A model generated the notes under the pieces. That model saw nothing but the letters and a program-made list of their open reading frames with translations. It did not search any database and was not told the DNA's origin. Source: Exiguobacterium sp. BMC-KP (GTDB taxonomy: Bacteria > Bacillota > Bacilli > Exiguobacteriales > Exiguobacteriaceae). Taken from it: a stretch of 64,000 bases of DNA. A program made the translations under genes and the position numbers. Positions 8,639 to 17,535 of the stretch are shown in pieces. The DNA lies in assembly GCF_001275385.1 (NCBI RefSeq), contig NZ_LGIW01000015.1, forward strand, positions 1,612,001 to 1,676,000, in the 5' to 3' direction. The stretch's first letter is position 1. Each line of letters begins with the position of its first letter.

Positions 8639-9649
8639 TTAAGGGCGCGTGGAATCCCGTTGTTCGATTCGGTGTGGTAACGTGACATCGTTTGTTTCGA
8701 TTTCTTCTTTGTTCAAGATTTTCGTCAATAGACGCATCGAAACTGCTCCGATATCATACATTGGTTGAACGACTGTTGTCAGTTTTGGACGAATCATCGT
8801 TGCAAGACGTGTATTATCGTGTCCGATGACTTCGAAATCTTCTGGTACACGATGTCCAGCATCTTGTAAGGCATGAATGACACCAAGAGCCATCTCATCC
8901 GTTCCAGCGAAAATCGCACGTGGGCAGTCTGCTCCTAGTTCGAGCAATTGATTCATCGCTTTCATTCCTGAATCATACGTATAGTTTCCAAGAACGACAT
9001 TCTGCTCATTAAACGGAAGATTTGCTTCTTCGAGTGCCCGGCGATAACCAGCAAATTTCTTTTCGCCATTGATTTGCTGTTCAAGTGGTCCTGTGATGAA
9101 TCCAATTCGTTCATGTCCACGATCGATCAATGATTTGACAGCATCATGCGCAGCACTTTCATAATCGATATTGACGGCAGGAAGATCGTAGTCCTGGTTT
9201 AACGTTGCAGCAAGAACGATCGGCACAGGGGATGTCTTGAACTCACGTACGAGATCCTCGTGTAAGCGTCCACCCATGAAGATGATTCCATCGACTTGTT
9301 TCCCAAGTAGCGTATTGAGCAAGTGAATCTCTTTTTCACGGTTTTGGTCAGAGTTACATAAAATGATGTTATATTTATACATCGTCGCGACATCTTCAAT
9401 TCCGCGAGCTAAATCGGCAAAGAAGATGTTCGAGATATCAGGTACGATGACACCGACAGTCGTCGTCTTTTTACTTGCAAGTCCACGTGCAACAGCGTTC
9501 GGACGGTAACCGAGCTGTTCAATCGCATCTTGGACCTTCTTTCGTGTAGATGGTTTGACATTCGGGTTCCCGTTGACGACACGCGATACAGTCGCCATCG
9601 AAACAGCTGCCTCTCGTGCGACATCGTAAATCGTAATATTACTATTCAA
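8639..9649 (-). CDS. ccpA: Catabolite control protein A (LacI-family regulator)
   Basis: Global carbon catabolite regulator that binds cre sites with HPr-Ser46-P as corepressor. LacI-type helix-turn-helix at residues 4-24 ([20 protein letters not shown]) followed by the [11 protein letters not shown] hinge helix, then a periplasmic-binding-protein fold. Length 336 residues, close to B. subtilis CcpA (334). The start is a TTG at 9649, 8 bases after AAAGGAGG; an upstream in-frame ATG (9682) contains that site and is unlikely. Position between acuABC and aroA is the conserved Bacillales locus. A cre-like palindrome upstream (9765-9779) may allow autoregulation. Confidence 0.95.
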   Translation of the reverse strand: MNSNITIYDVAREAAVSMATVSRVVNGNPNVKPSTRKKVQDAIEQLGYRPNAVARGLASKKTTTVGVIVPDISNIFFADLARGIEDVATMYKYNIILCNSDQNREKEIHLLNTLLGKQVDGIIFMGGRLHEDLVREFKTSPVPIVLAATLNQDYDLPAVNIDYESAAHDAVKSLIDRGHERIGFITGPLEQQINGEKKFAGYRRALEEANLPFNEQNVVLGNYTYDSGMKAMNQLLELGADCPRAIFAGTDEMALGVIHALQDAGHRVPEDFEVIGHDNTRLATMIRPKLTTVVQPMYDIGAVSMRLLTKILNKEEIETNDVTLPHRIEQRDSTRP

Positions 9650-9716
9650 AACAAATTCCTCCTTTAGTATGATCCATCTCAAGTGTTTTCATTTCGTTTT
9701 CATTTTTAGGCAACAC

Positions 9717-9762
9717 GAAAGGAAGACAGGAAAAGATAGTTTTCTTTTCCCATTCTTCCTTC
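9717..9762. terminator. Hairpin downstream of aroA, inside the ccpA leader
   Basis: Interrupted inverted repeat GGAAGA..GGAAAAGA / TCTTTTCC..TCTTCC. Read in the aroA direction it is followed by TTTCGTGTT, a weak T-run. It could be an imperfect aroA terminator or a leader structure of ccpA. Confidence 0.45.
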
Positions 9763-9764
9763 AT

Positions 9765-9779
9765 TGTAAAACGTTTTCA
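9765..9779. promoter_or_regulatory. cre-like site upstream of ccpA
   Basis: TGAAAACGTTTTAC on the minus strand matches 12 of 14 positions of the cre consensus TGWAANCGNTNWCA. It lies about 115 bp upstream of the ccpA start, consistent with CcpA acting on its own gene. Not experimentally supported here. Confidence 0.45.
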
Positions 9780-9807
9780 TTCGCTTTAGGTTACCCTTTT
9801 TCGAAAA

Positions 9808-10893
9808 TCATTGAACGTTTAGTGCCGGAAAGGTAGTCGTCAAGTTTTCGATGAACGTATCGAATTCTTGGAAATCGAGTTGTTGGTTCGCATCAGACAG
9901 TGCAAGTGCTGGGAAAGGATGGACTTCGACCATGACAGCGTCAGCACCAATCGCGTATGCTGCTTTTGCTGTTGGTAAGAGCAAATCCTTACGCCCTGTC
10001 GAGTGCGTCACATCGACCATTACCGGAAGATGTGTTTCTTGCTTCAGAATCGGAACAGCTGAGATATCAAGCGTATTCCGCGTCGCGCGTTCGTACGTTC
10101 GAATACCACGCTCACATAAGATGACTTGATCGTTTCCGCTTGCCATGATGTACTCGGCAGCGTACATGAACTCTTCAAGTGTTGCAGCAAGTCCTCGCTT
10201 CAAGAGAACCGGTTTATTCGTACGCCCGACCTCTTTGAGTAAGTCGAAGTTTTGCATGTTGCGGGCACCGACTTGAATGATATCGACATATGGTAAAGCA
10301 GATTCAACGGCACTCGGTGTCATGATTTCAGTGATGACATGTAAACCGTGCGCGTCCGCTGCTTTTTTCAACATTTTTAGACCCTCGAGTCCAAGACCTT
10401 GGAAGTCATAAGGCGATGTACGTGGTTTGTACGCTCCGCCGCGCATGAATTTCACGCCATGTTTCGCGAGTTGTTCTGCGACTTCGAATACTTGTTCTTC
10501 GCTCTCGACCGCACACGGTCCAGCGATCAACTGTTGTGAACCGTCTCCGATGACGGCGTCTCCAATCCGGATAATCGTATTCGTCGGTTTTTGTTTCCGT
10601 GATACAAGTAATTTCCGAGTCCGGTCTTCTCCTTGCAATTCGAGAGAAGCTTTGAAAATTTCTTTAAATACATGCTGAAGGCGTCCTGTTTCAAAAGGTC
10701 CATGGTTATTAGCGGCAATTGATTCAAGCATTTGGCGTTCTCGTACAGGGTCGTAACGATCAAGCCCTTGTGCTCGTTTGACTTTTCCGATTTCGACGGC
10801 AATTTGACCACGTCTGTTCATCAATTCCAATAATTCTGCATTCACTAAATCGAGTTCATCACGTAATCTTTTTAATTCTGCATGTTGATCCAT
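9808..10893 (-). CDS. aroA: Bifunctional chorismate mutase / DAHP synthase
   Basis: First step of the shikimate pathway (PEP + erythrose-4-phosphate to DAHP), with an N-terminal chorismate mutase domain (about residues 1-90, AroQ type helices) that serves as the feedback-sensing module in this AroA(G) type. The C-terminal DAHP synthase domain shows AGPCAVES and the PEP-binding [16 protein letters not shown]. 361 residues, as in B. subtilis AroA. Monocistronic, with its own TATAAT promoter upstream. Confidence 0.96.
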   Translation of the reverse strand: MDQHAELKRLRDELDLVNAELLELMNRRGQIAVEIGKVKRAQGLDRYDPVRERQMLESIAANNHGPFETGRLQHVFKEIFKASLELQGEDRTRKLLVSRKQKPTNTIIRIGDAVIGDGSQQLIAGPCAVESEEQVFEVAEQLAKHGVKFMRGGAYKPRTSPYDFQGLGLEGLKMLKKAADAHGLHVITEIMTPSAVESALPYVDIIQVGARNMQNFDLLKEVGRTNKPVLLKRGLAATLEEFMYAAEYIMASGNDQVILCERGIRTYERATRNTLDISAVPILKQETHLPVMVDVTHSTGRKDLLLPTAKAAYAIGADAVMVEVHPFPALALSDANQQLDFQEFDTFIENLTTTFPALNVQ

Positions 10894-10937
10894 GTCCTAC
10901 CACTCCCTAATCAGCATATAGCTCGTAATAGCAACTA

Positions 10938-10966
10938 ATTATAGCGAACTCTTTCCGTGTTGTACA
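10938..10966 (-). promoter_or_regulatory. aroA promoter
   Basis: On the minus strand TGTACA (10961-10966), 17-bp spacer, TATAAT (10938-10943). The region further upstream to 11050 is strongly AT-rich. Confidence 0.55.
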
Positions 10967-11059
10967 TAAAGAAGCTGCATGATTTCTTAAAATATGAAAA
11001 TAAATTACGTTTTTTCATATAACTTTTCTATATCTATATTTTTAGAAAACATGAAAAAA

Positions 11060-11080
11060 GAGCCCTCGCGACGAGAGCTC
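11060..11080 (-). terminator. ytxGH terminator
   Basis: GAGCTCTCGTCGCGAGGGCTC hairpin followed by TTTTTT on the minus strand, 12 bp after the ytxH stop. Confidence 0.8.
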
Positions 11081-11091
11081 CTCATTGAATC

Positions 11092-11628
11092 TTATTTTTT
11101 ATGATTCACATCTGACTGTGGATCATTATCTTCATCTTGTTCTTCTGCTAACTGTTCCCGTAACTCAGTAAGATCAACGACCGTCTCCGTATCGATTTCT
11201 TCTGCAACAGACGCACCGTCAACCTCGTCTCCGATTTCACGTTCGATGTCACGTACGAGTTGCTCTGCTTCTGCGAGAGCAGCGTCAATACTTGCTTGAT
11301 CTTTTTCAAAGCCAGCATATTGTGCCGCTTCTTGGACCGTTGAATTGTTCTTTGCTTTTTCGATGACTGGTGCTGCCTTGTCTTTCGCTAGCTGGATCCA
11401 CTCACCTACGATTGGTTCTGCTTTTTCACGAACGACTTGTGTTTGTTCCGTCAATCGTTGACGAGCAGGCGCTGTACGCTCGTCAATCATGTCACGCATT
11501 TCACGACCTGATTTTGGGCTAGAAAGGAGAGCTGCTGCAGCACCAATCAATCCACCTACAATGATTCCGGCAAGAAAGCCTCCTCCTTTAGAAGAGTCTT
11601 GCGCTTGATATGGGTGTTGTTTCGTCAT
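11092..11628 (-). CDS. ytxH: YtxH-family general stress protein
   Basis: 178 residues. An N-terminal hydrophobic glycine/alanine-rich helix (about residues 17-37, GIIVGGLIGAAAALL) followed by SPKSGREMR is the YtxH-family signature; the rest is a long charged helical stretch ending in an acidic tail. Function is unknown; the B. subtilis homologue belongs to the sigma-B stress regulon. Its ATG overlaps the stop of ytxG by 4 bases (ATGA), so the two are coupled. Confidence 0.88.
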   Translation of the reverse strand: MTKQHPYQAQDSSKGGGFLAGIIVGGLIGAAAALLSSPKSGREMRDMIDERTAPARQRLTEQTQVVREKAEPIVGEWIQLAKDKAAPVIEKAKNNSTVQEAAQYAGFEKDQASIDAALAEAEQLVRDIEREIGDEVDGASVAEEIDTETVVDLTELREQLAEEQDEDNDPQSDVNHKK

Positions 11629-12194
11629 GATTTAAGATCTCCCTTCAACTCATCTGGAATACTTTCGACATCCGGTACAGAGACGACTTCCGGTGTAACC
11701 GGTGCCTCTGCCTTTTTCCGGAATCGACGACGTGGCTTTTTCTCAACCGTCGTCGTTGCTGTCGAATGATTTTGAACCGTCGTTTCTGCCGGTTTATTTT
11801 TTTTGAATAATTCTACAGCGACTGAACCCCAACGGACTGCTTGTGCAATCTGATCTTTATTCGTATCCGCCGCACCAGCAACCGTATCAGATACCGTCCG
11901 GACAGAGTCTGTCACTTTGTTTAAGGACGTACCGAGTTCTTCGATCGAGTTTGCGACAGGTGCAAGCAATTCTGTTTTTTCTTCGATCGTATCGACAAGA
12001 CGATTCGTCTTATGTAACAACGCTGTCGTCTCCATCATGATACCGTCTAGTTGACGTTCAAGTCCTGCTGTCGTGTTGGCTACATTGTTGAGCGTCTTAC
12101 TCGCAGCACCTAGTACACGGGCAAGGAAAATGACGAGCACTACGAATGCGATCGCAGCGACTAATCCGGCGATTCCGCCTAATGTGATTTCCAT
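11625..12194 (-). CDS. ytxG: YtxG-like DUF948 membrane protein
   Basis: 189 residues: N-terminal membrane helix (about residues 4-26, GGIAGLVAAIAFVVLVIF) followed by an amphipathic helical region typical of DUF948 and a basic, low-complexity tail. The start is the ATG at 12194 after GGAGG; a longer reading frame upstream lacks a ribosome site. Partner of ytxH in a two-gene operon. Role unknown; sigma-B-controlled in B. subtilis. Confidence 0.87.
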   Translation of the reverse strand: MEITLGGIAGLVAAIAFVVLVIFLARVLGAASKTLNNVANTTAGLERQLDGIMMETTALLHKTNRLVDTIEEKTELLAPVANSIEELGTSLNKVTDSVRTVSDTVAGAADTNKDQIAQAVRWGSVAVELFKKNKPAETTVQNHSTATTTVEKKPRRRFRKKAEAPVTPEVVSVPDVESIPDELKGDLKS

Positions 12195-12244
12195 GGTTCT
12201 TGCCTCCAATTTTTTTGCATAGTCTTTTGTTGTTAGTTCGACGT

Positions 12245-12265
12245 GTAGCAAGTCGTTCCTGCTAC
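12245..12265. promoter_or_regulatory. Inverted repeat between divergent ytxG and ampS
   Basis: GTAGCA-N9-TGCTAC, a perfect 6-bp inverted repeat in the shared upstream region, a possible operator. No known regulator consensus recognised. Confidence 0.3.
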
Positions 12266-12333
12266 TCCAAATGGTTTATTTCCGTTACAATGATAAATGA
12301 AACCTACATAATCCATTTCAAGGGGGAAATATC

Positions 12334-13446
12334 ATGCGTGACCCACGTCTTACTCAACTGGCAACGAATTTAATTAATTATTCTGTTGCCCTTGAACCTG
12401 GTGAAAAAGTCTTGATTGAAAACTTCGGCATCGAACGAGAACTGGTCGAAGCACTCGTTGAAGCTGCCTACGCGACCGGCGGTCATCCGTTCGTCTTACT
12501 TAAGGATAATCGTATCCTACGAAAATTATACCGAAATGCTTCAGAAGAGCAACTCCAATTGATAGCAGACATTGAACGCAAACAGATGCAAGCGATGGAT
12601 GCATACATCGGACTACGCGCTGGTGATAACATCAACGAACTCTCAGATGTTCCAGCTGAACAAATGAAGCTGTACGGTCAAACGATTGGTAAGATGCATA
12701 CACAAGATCGTGTCAAAGGAACAAAATGGGTCGTCCTCCGCTTCCCAACCGCATCAATGGCGCAACTAGCTAACCAATCGACAGAAGCATTTGAAGACTT
12801 CTACTTTGATGTCTGTACGCTGGATTACGAAAAAATGGGACAAGCGATGGAACCACTCGTTGACTTGATGAACCGGACGGATCGCGTCCGCCTCGTCGGA
12901 CCTGGAACGGATCTCTCATTCTCGATCAAGGACATCCCAGCAATCAAGTGTGCCGGAAATGCCAACATTCCGGACGGTGAAGTCTTTACTGCGCCTGTTA
13001 AGGATTCCGTCAATGGTGTCATCTCGTATAACACGCCGTCACCATATCATGGATTCACATTCGAAAATGTCACATTGACGTTCAAAGACGGTAAAATCGT
13101 CGAAGCGACGGCGAATGATACAGATCGGATCAATCAAGTCTTTGATACAGATGCTGGTTCTCGATTCGTCGGTGAATTCGCGATTGGTGTCAACCCATTC
13201 ATTCAACATCCGATGAAGGATATTCTGTTTGATGAGAAGATTGATGGCAGTTTCCACTTCACACCGGGTCAAGCGTACGAAGAAGCTTACAACGGCAATG
13301 ATTCATCAGTTCACTGGGATCTCGTTAACATTCAACGTCCTGATTACGGCGGTGGTGAGATTTGGTTCGATGATGTCTTGATCCGTAAAGACGGACGTTT
13401 CGTCCTTCCAGAACTCGAAGTATTAAATCCTGAAAATCTCAAATAA
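12334..13446 (+). CDS. ampS: M29-family aminopeptidase
   Basis: Cytoplasmic metalloaminopeptidase (AmpS/PepS, M29 family) that trims N-terminal residues from peptides. 370 residues. N-terminal MRDPRLTQLATNLI, the metal-ligand region around VGEFAIGVNPFI (residues about 277-288), and His/Asp-containing segments FHFTPGQAYEEAYNGND and SVHWD near the C-terminus are typical. AAGGGGGAA precedes the ATG. Single-gene unit ending at a terminator shared with dps. Confidence 0.92.
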   Translation: MRDPRLTQLATNLINYSVALEPGEKVLIENFGIERELVEALVEAAYATGGHPFVLLKDNRILRKLYRNASEEQLQLIADIERKQMQAMDAYIGLRAGDNINELSDVPAEQMKLYGQTIGKMHTQDRVKGTKWVVLRFPTASMAQLANQSTEAFEDFYFDVCTLDYEKMGQAMEPLVDLMNRTDRVRLVGPGTDLSFSIKDIPAIKCAGNANIPDGEVFTAPVKDSVNGVISYNTPSPYHGFTFENVTLTFKDGKIVEATANDTDRINQVFDTDAGSRFVGEFAIGVNPFIQHPMKDILFDEKIDGSFHFTPGQAYEEAYNGNDSSVHWDLVNIQRPDYGGGEIWFDDVLIRKDGRFVLPELEVLNPENLK

Positions 13447-13453
13447 GAAAAAG

Positions 13454-13494
13454 CGGATGGCTGGTCCAATAAAAGGACCGTGTCATCCGTTTTC
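13454..13494. terminator. Bidirectional terminator between ampS and dps
   Basis: CGGATG..GGTCC / GGACC..CATCCG interrupted stem with flanking A and T runs. Confidence 0.75.
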
Positions 13495-13500
13495 TTTATC

Positions 13501-13941
13501 TTATTTTTTCAATGTCGCGCGAAGCATCCAAATCTGTTTTTCGATTTCCTTCGCTTGACCAAGTAGATCATCTTCAACCGTTACATCCTGCGCCTCAAGA
13601 TGTTCAATTGCATCGAGCATCTCTTTACGAACTTGTTGGAAATCTTTAATGACAGAATCAATCATCTCATCTGCCGTCAAACCAGATTTCGCTTCTTCGA
13701 GTGTTGTTTGCTCTAAATATTCTTTTAATGTCGCTGAAGGTGTCCCATTGTTCATTAAGAGACGCTCTGCGACGACATCATATTGCTCAGACACCCATGT
13801 ATAGAGTTCTTCTAGCTTCACATGAAGCGTTAAGAAGTCTGGTCCTTTAATATACCAGTGATAATTGTGGAGTTTAACGAACAGCACCCCATAGTTTGCC
13901 ACCTGTTGATTCAAAGCTGTTTTTGCGTGATTACTGATCAT
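13501..13941 (-). CDS. dps: Dps-family DNA-protecting ferritin-like protein
   Basis: Dodecameric iron-storage and DNA-protection protein that consumes iron and H2O2. 146 residues; the Dps ferroxidase signature is complete: HNYHWYIKG, FLTLHVKLEELY and QYDVVAERL supply the conserved His, His, Asp and Glu ligands. Start ATG at 13941 with a GGAGAGGGG site upstream. A sigma-B-like promoter overlapping an inverted repeat (13987-14012) lies upstream; no clear PerR box was found. Confidence 0.95.
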   Translation of the reverse strand: MISNHAKTALNQQVANYGVLFVKLHNYHWYIKGPDFLTLHVKLEELYTWVSEQYDVVAERLLMNNGTPSATLKEYLEQTTLEEAKSGLTADEMIDSVIKDFQQVRKEMLDAIEHLEAQDVTVEDDLLGQAKEIEKQIWMLRATLKK

Positions 13942-13986
13942 CTGATATTCCCCTCTCCTGATTTCAAATGACGTTCTATTTCATCT

Positions 13987-14012
13987 TTATCCTTAAATAA
14001 CAAAGGATAAAC
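13987..14012 (-). promoter_or_regulatory. Sigma-B-like promoter and overlapping inverted repeat before dps
   Basis: On the minus strand GTTTAT-N14-GGATAA resembles the sigma-B consensus GTTTAA-N12-15-GGGWAW. The same bases form the inverted repeat TTATCCTT-N8-AAGGATAA, which could be an operator. Confidence 0.4.
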
Positions 14013-14033
14013 ATCATTTTCAGGAAGAGTGCT

Positions 14034-14549
14034 TCATCGAGGACGTTTTAGACCTTTCAACATGTAGCCACCTTTGAAATCGACAGAATCGAATGCGACG
14101 AGGAATGCTTTTGGTTCATATTCCTCGACGAGATTACGAAGCACTTTCATGCGTGTTCGGGCTGCAAGAACATCTAATCGATAGCGGACACCATCGCGCC
14201 CTTGCCCTTGGTAATGCGTCACACCGAATCCATTATCCCGAATGAGTTGAATCAGTTCTGCTGGAAATTCTTGCGTATGCACTTGAATCATATTGTAACC
14301 GATGGCGAGTTTTCGTTCGACATAACCACCGACGAGTATCCCAAGACCAAATCCCAACGCATAGACGACCATGCCAAGCGTCGTCAAATCTTGAAAGACA
14401 ATCCCTAGTGCAAAAATGTAAATCAATGTTTCGACCGTTCCGAATAATCCTGCAATGACGGTCCGTCCTTTTACAAGCATGATGGTCCGTAATGTCAAAA
14501 CAGGAACGTAAATCAACTGGAGCAATAAGATGAGTAAAATCTGTCCCAT
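14034..14549 (-). CDS. UPF0316 membrane protein (YebE type)
   Basis: 171 residues with three hydrophobic segments (about residues 3-22, 30-52, 58-76) and a C-terminal soluble DUF2179-like domain (about 90-165). The YVERKLAIGYN motif after the last helix matches the UPF0316/YebE family. Function not known; relatives with the same soluble domain occur in YitT-type membrane proteins. Start is the ATG at 14549. Confidence 0.8.
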   Translation of the reverse strand: MGQILLILLLQLIYVPVLTLRTIMLVKGRTVIAGLFGTVETLIYIFALGIVFQDLTTLGMVVYALGFGLGILVGGYVERKLAIGYNMIQVHTQEFPAELIQLIRDNGFGVTHYQGQGRDGVRYRLDVLAARTRMKVLRNLVEEYEPKAFLVAFDSVDFKGGYMLKGLKRPR

Positions 14550-14681
14550 GGTGTCTTTCCTCTCTGTAATAACTTCAACACATACACACTATTTCAAACT
14601 TTATTTCAAGATGCAATCTTATTTTAGATTTTCCTTATCTGTTTTTTTAAATTACTATCATAATTCAAAAATACGACAAAA

Positions 14682-14708
14682 AAACGTCACTCCGGTCGAG
14701 TGACGTTT
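14682..14708 (-). terminator. murC terminator
   Basis: AAACGTCACTC/GAGTGACGTTT stem with a 5-base loop, followed by a run of T on the minus strand. Confidence 0.85.
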
Positions 14709-14721
14709 GTTGATCTGTTGT

Positions 14722-16017
14722 TTATTTAACGCTTTGATACTGATGCTGATACGTTTGGATATCGCCCGCTCCCATGAACAGAAGCACAGCATTTTCGTGC
14801 TGACGTAGGACTGAAACATTATCGCGTGTCAGAATTGAAGCTTGCGGAATTTTCTCCTGCAAATCTTCGACTCGAACTTGCCCTTCCTGCTCACGTGCCG
14901 AACCAAAGATTTCGCATAAATATGTCACATCTGCTTCACGTAAAGATGTCGCGAAATCATCCATGAATGATTTCAAGCGTGTGTACGTATGCGGTTGGAA
15001 AATCGCGACAACTTCACGGTCCGGGTATTTCTTCCGTGCCGATTCAATCGTTGCACTGATTTCCTTTGGATGATGCGCGTAGTCATCAACTAGAATTTGC
15101 GTACCGAATTCCGACTCGCTAAAACGGCGTTTCACACCACCGAACGTTGCTAAGCGTTCAGCTACGTCCTCTTTGCTTAATCCTTCATACTGACAGATCG
15201 CAATGACAGAGAGTGCATTTAAGACATGATGACGACCGAATCCTGGGATAAGGAACGTGCCGTAGAAATCATCACGCAAATAGACATCAAATGACGTACC
15301 GTCTGGTGTTGACGTCGCATTTTCCGCGCGGAAATCATTGTTTTCTCCAAATCCATAATAGAGAACCGGTACATTCGCTTGAATGTTTTGAAGATGCTCG
15401 TCATCCCCACAAGCAACGATTGCTTGCTTGACCTGCATCGCCATCTCTTGGAATGCCGAAACGACATCATCAATTCCTGTGAAATAATCCGAATGATCGA
15501 AGTCGATATTCGTCATGATAGCGTAGTCCGGCTTGTAATATAAGAAGTGACGTTTGTATTCACATGCCTCGAAGACAAATGCCTTCGCATCCTCTACACC
15601 TGCTCCTGTACCGTCTCCGATCAAGAAAGCCGTTGGTGTGATTCCACTTAAGACGTGCGAAAGTAAACCTGTCGTCGACGTTTTTCCGTGTGAGCCTGTA
15701 ATGGCGACTGAACGATATTCATTTGCTAAGTGTCCTAAGAAATCGTAATAATGATGGATGGTTAAACCAAGTTCATTTGCCCGTGCGATTTCTGGATGAT
15801 CATCTCCAAAGGCATTCCCTTGGATGATGACATAGTCTTCTTTGATGTTATCCGCATTAAACGGGAAAAATGGAATTCCCTTAGCTCGTAACGCGTCTTC
15901 AGTAAAAATGTGCTTTTCGATGTCTGAACCTTGTACCTCATGATTCATCTCATGTAGTACTTGGGCGAGCGCGCTCATCCCTGTTCCTTTGATTCCAACA
16001 AAATGATACTTTGTCAT
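14722..16017 (-). CDS. murC: UDP-N-acetylmuramate-L-alanine ligase
   Basis: Adds L-Ala to UDP-MurNAc in the cytoplasmic stage of peptidoglycan synthesis. 431 residues (B. subtilis 432). N-terminal Rossmann loop [12 protein letters not shown]-loop [12 protein letters not shown] (about residues 108-119) and [10 protein letters not shown] in the C-terminal domain identify MurC. The start is ATG at 16017, 9 bases after GGAGGG; an in-frame ATG 15 bases earlier lies inside that site. It has its own extended -10 promoter with an adjacent perfect inverted repeat. Confidence 0.96.
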   Translation of the reverse strand: MTKYHFVGIKGTGMSALAQVLHEMNHEVQGSDIEKHIFTEDALRAKGIPFFPFNADNIKEDYVIIQGNAFGDDHPEIARANELGLTIHHYYDFLGHLANEYRSVAITGSHGKTSTTGLLSHVLSGITPTAFLIGDGTGAGVEDAKAFVFEACEYKRHFLYYKPDYAIMTNIDFDHSDYFTGIDDVVSAFQEMAMQVKQAIVACGDDEHLQNIQANVPVLYYGFGENNDFRAENATSTPDGTSFDVYLRDDFYGTFLIPGFGRHHVLNALSVIAICQYEGLSKEDVAERLATFGGVKRRFSESEFGTQILVDDYAHHPKEISATIESARKKYPDREVVAIFQPHTYTRLKSFMDDFATSLREADVTYLCEIFGSAREQEGQVRVEDLQEKIPQASILTRDNVSVLRQHENAVLLFMGAGDIQTYQHQYQSVK

Positions 16018-16062
16018 ATAAAAGCCCTCCAATTCACGTTCCGGTCCGTACCATCGGGCTCG

Positions 16063-16088
16063 GGTACAAAACCTGTACCATTATAGCA
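16063..16088 (-). promoter_or_regulatory. murC extended -10 promoter with operator-like repeat
   Basis: On the minus strand TGCTATAAT (16080-16088) is followed at once by GGTACA-N5-TGTACC (16063-16079), a perfect inverted repeat covering the expected transcription start. This suggests repression of murC by an unknown regulator. Confidence 0.5.
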
Positions 16089-16095
16089 AACCGAT

Positions 16096-16836
16096 TTATT
16101 TTTTACCATGTAAATTATTTTGTTCTCGACGTGCGCGATACATCGCCATCAAGTCTTTCGTCGTCATGACGACGTTAACAGGCGGACCGACCGGCTTTTT
16201 CACTTCCGACTGAACAGGAGCTTGCGCTTCGGCAACAGGTGTATCTGGAATCAACGTGACGTTTTCAGGTAGTTGCTCCTCAATTTCTCGATCATCGGTA
16301 AACAATTCACTTGATGTCTCCGCTGGAACAATCGATTCTTCAACGGTTTCACTAGTAAGAAGCGTTTCAATTACGGACTCTGATGCCGTCTCTGCAACGT
16401 CCGTTTCTTCTGCTTCTGATAGGTTTGGCAACTCTTCTTCGCTCACATATTCTTGATGTACTTCAGGTTCCGGTACGAGTAATTCAACGTCCGTCACCGG
16501 CACAATACCAGCATCTGCTTCCGCTTCGTCTAAGACGACGTCTGGCGCGATCATTTCTTGATCAGTCAAAGTAACCTCATCAGTAATTCCCTGTTCATCT
16601 GTATCTAAAACCTGTCCAATGGTTTTTGTTTCTTCCACAGCTTCTACCGTTTCGGGTACAGATTGTTTGGGACGTTGGAATCCATAAATCGGTGAAGGAA
16701 CATCCGTCAAAACGAAGCGATCTTCACGCTCCTCTTTTTTCGGACGCTCCACCGGCTTCGTCTCACGTTCCCCCGCAAGCTCACGACGAATCCGGGCAGC
16801 CTGCTCTTTTAGTGACTGTTCATAACGATTACTCAT
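16096..16836 (-). CDS. SftA-like N-terminal region protein lacking the FtsK motor
   Basis: 246 residues, mostly acidic low-complexity sequence rich in Glu, Val and Thr. Two islands stand out: VPSPIYGFQRP (about residues 48-58) and NVVMTTKDLMAMYRARRE near the C-terminus. Both resemble, from memory, the linker motifs preceding the motor domain of SftA (YtpT), the FtsK-like DNA translocase encoded beside murC in B. subtilis. No FtsK Walker motifs or membrane helices follow. It may be a reduced SftA that keeps only the linker, or an unrelated acidic protein. Start ATG at 16836 after GGGTGAACGT; ribosome site modest. Confidence 0.6.
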   Translation of the reverse strand: MSNRYEQSLKEQAARIRRELAGERETKPVERPKKEEREDRFVLTDVPSPIYGFQRPKQSVPETVEAVEETKTIGQVLDTDEQGITDEVTLTDQEMIAPDVVLDEAEADAGIVPVTDVELLVPEPEVHQEYVSEEELPNLSEAEETDVAETASESVIETLLTSETVEESIVPAETSSELFTDDREIEEQLPENVTLIPDTPVAEAQAPVQSEVKKPVGPPVNVVMTTKDLMAMYRARREQNNLHGKK

Positions 16837-16873
16837 ACGTTCACCCCTCCATCTTGTTAAAAAATCGGTCGAA

Positions 16874-17482
16874 TCATCGACCGATTGAGAATGCTTCCCC
16901 TACTACTTTTGTATCATCGAGTACAAGAATCCCTTTTTCTTGTGGTGCATCGGCAAGACCGAGTTCACGCGCTGAACAGAGCATACCGCTTGAAGGTACG
17001 CCGCGTAGCGCTGAAGGACGGATGATTAAACCGGATGGCATGACTGCGCCTGGTTTAGCAACGACGACTTTTTGACCCGTCGCTACATTTGGCGCTCCAC
17101 AAACGATTTGTAAAGTTCCGTTATCTACTTCTACCTGACAGACCGATAATTTATCAGCATCCGGATGCTTCTCGCAAGAAGCAACGAATCCAACAACGAA
17201 TTTCGGAGAATAATCAACGTGTTCGAGTGATAATTTGATCTCTCGTTTCGCAAGTTCTTCTTGAATACGCGTTGCGAATTCTTCCGTCAATTCAACCGGT
17301 CCTTGTGTCTCAATCGTAAATGTATTCGAAGCATCAAACAAGTTGTAACCGACGATACGATCACCATGTTTGATTGTCGCTACATCTCCTTCACGAGTCG
17401 CTGTCACTTCCGCACGCGGTGCGTCTTCCAAAATGATCATTAAGACGTCGCCGACGCCCTCTTTATTATAAAACACATTCAT
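16874..17482 (-). CDS. ytpR: YtpR-like tRNA-binding-domain protein
   Basis: 202 residues. An N-terminal DUF4479-type region (residues 1-90) is followed by an EMAP/CsaA-like tRNA-binding OB fold (about 93-200), with [20 protein letters not shown] and the closing [12 protein letters not shown] motif. Similar to the N-terminal domain of PheT and to B. subtilis YtpR; probably binds tRNA, substrate unknown. ytpR, ytpQ and ytpP in a row is conserved gene order. Confidence 0.9.
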   Translation of the reverse strand: MNVFYNKEGVGDVLMIILEDAPRAEVTATREGDVATIKHGDRIVGYNLFDASNTFTIETQGPVELTEEFATRIQEELAKREIKLSLEHVDYSPKFVVGFVASCEKHPDADKLSVCQVEVDNGTLQIVCGAPNVATGQKVVVAKPGAVMPSGLIIRPSALRGVPSSGMLCSARELGLADAPQEKGILVLDDTKVVGEAFSIGR

Positions 17483-17535
17483 TCAATCCATGACTCCCTT
17501 CCGTCTTTCTCACAATGCCTATTGTATCAGATTCT

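Noticed and set aside
8639-9682. ATG start at 9682 for ccpA
   Set aside because: The AAAGGAGG ribosome site is inside that extension; the TTG at 9649 aligns with the CcpA N-terminus.
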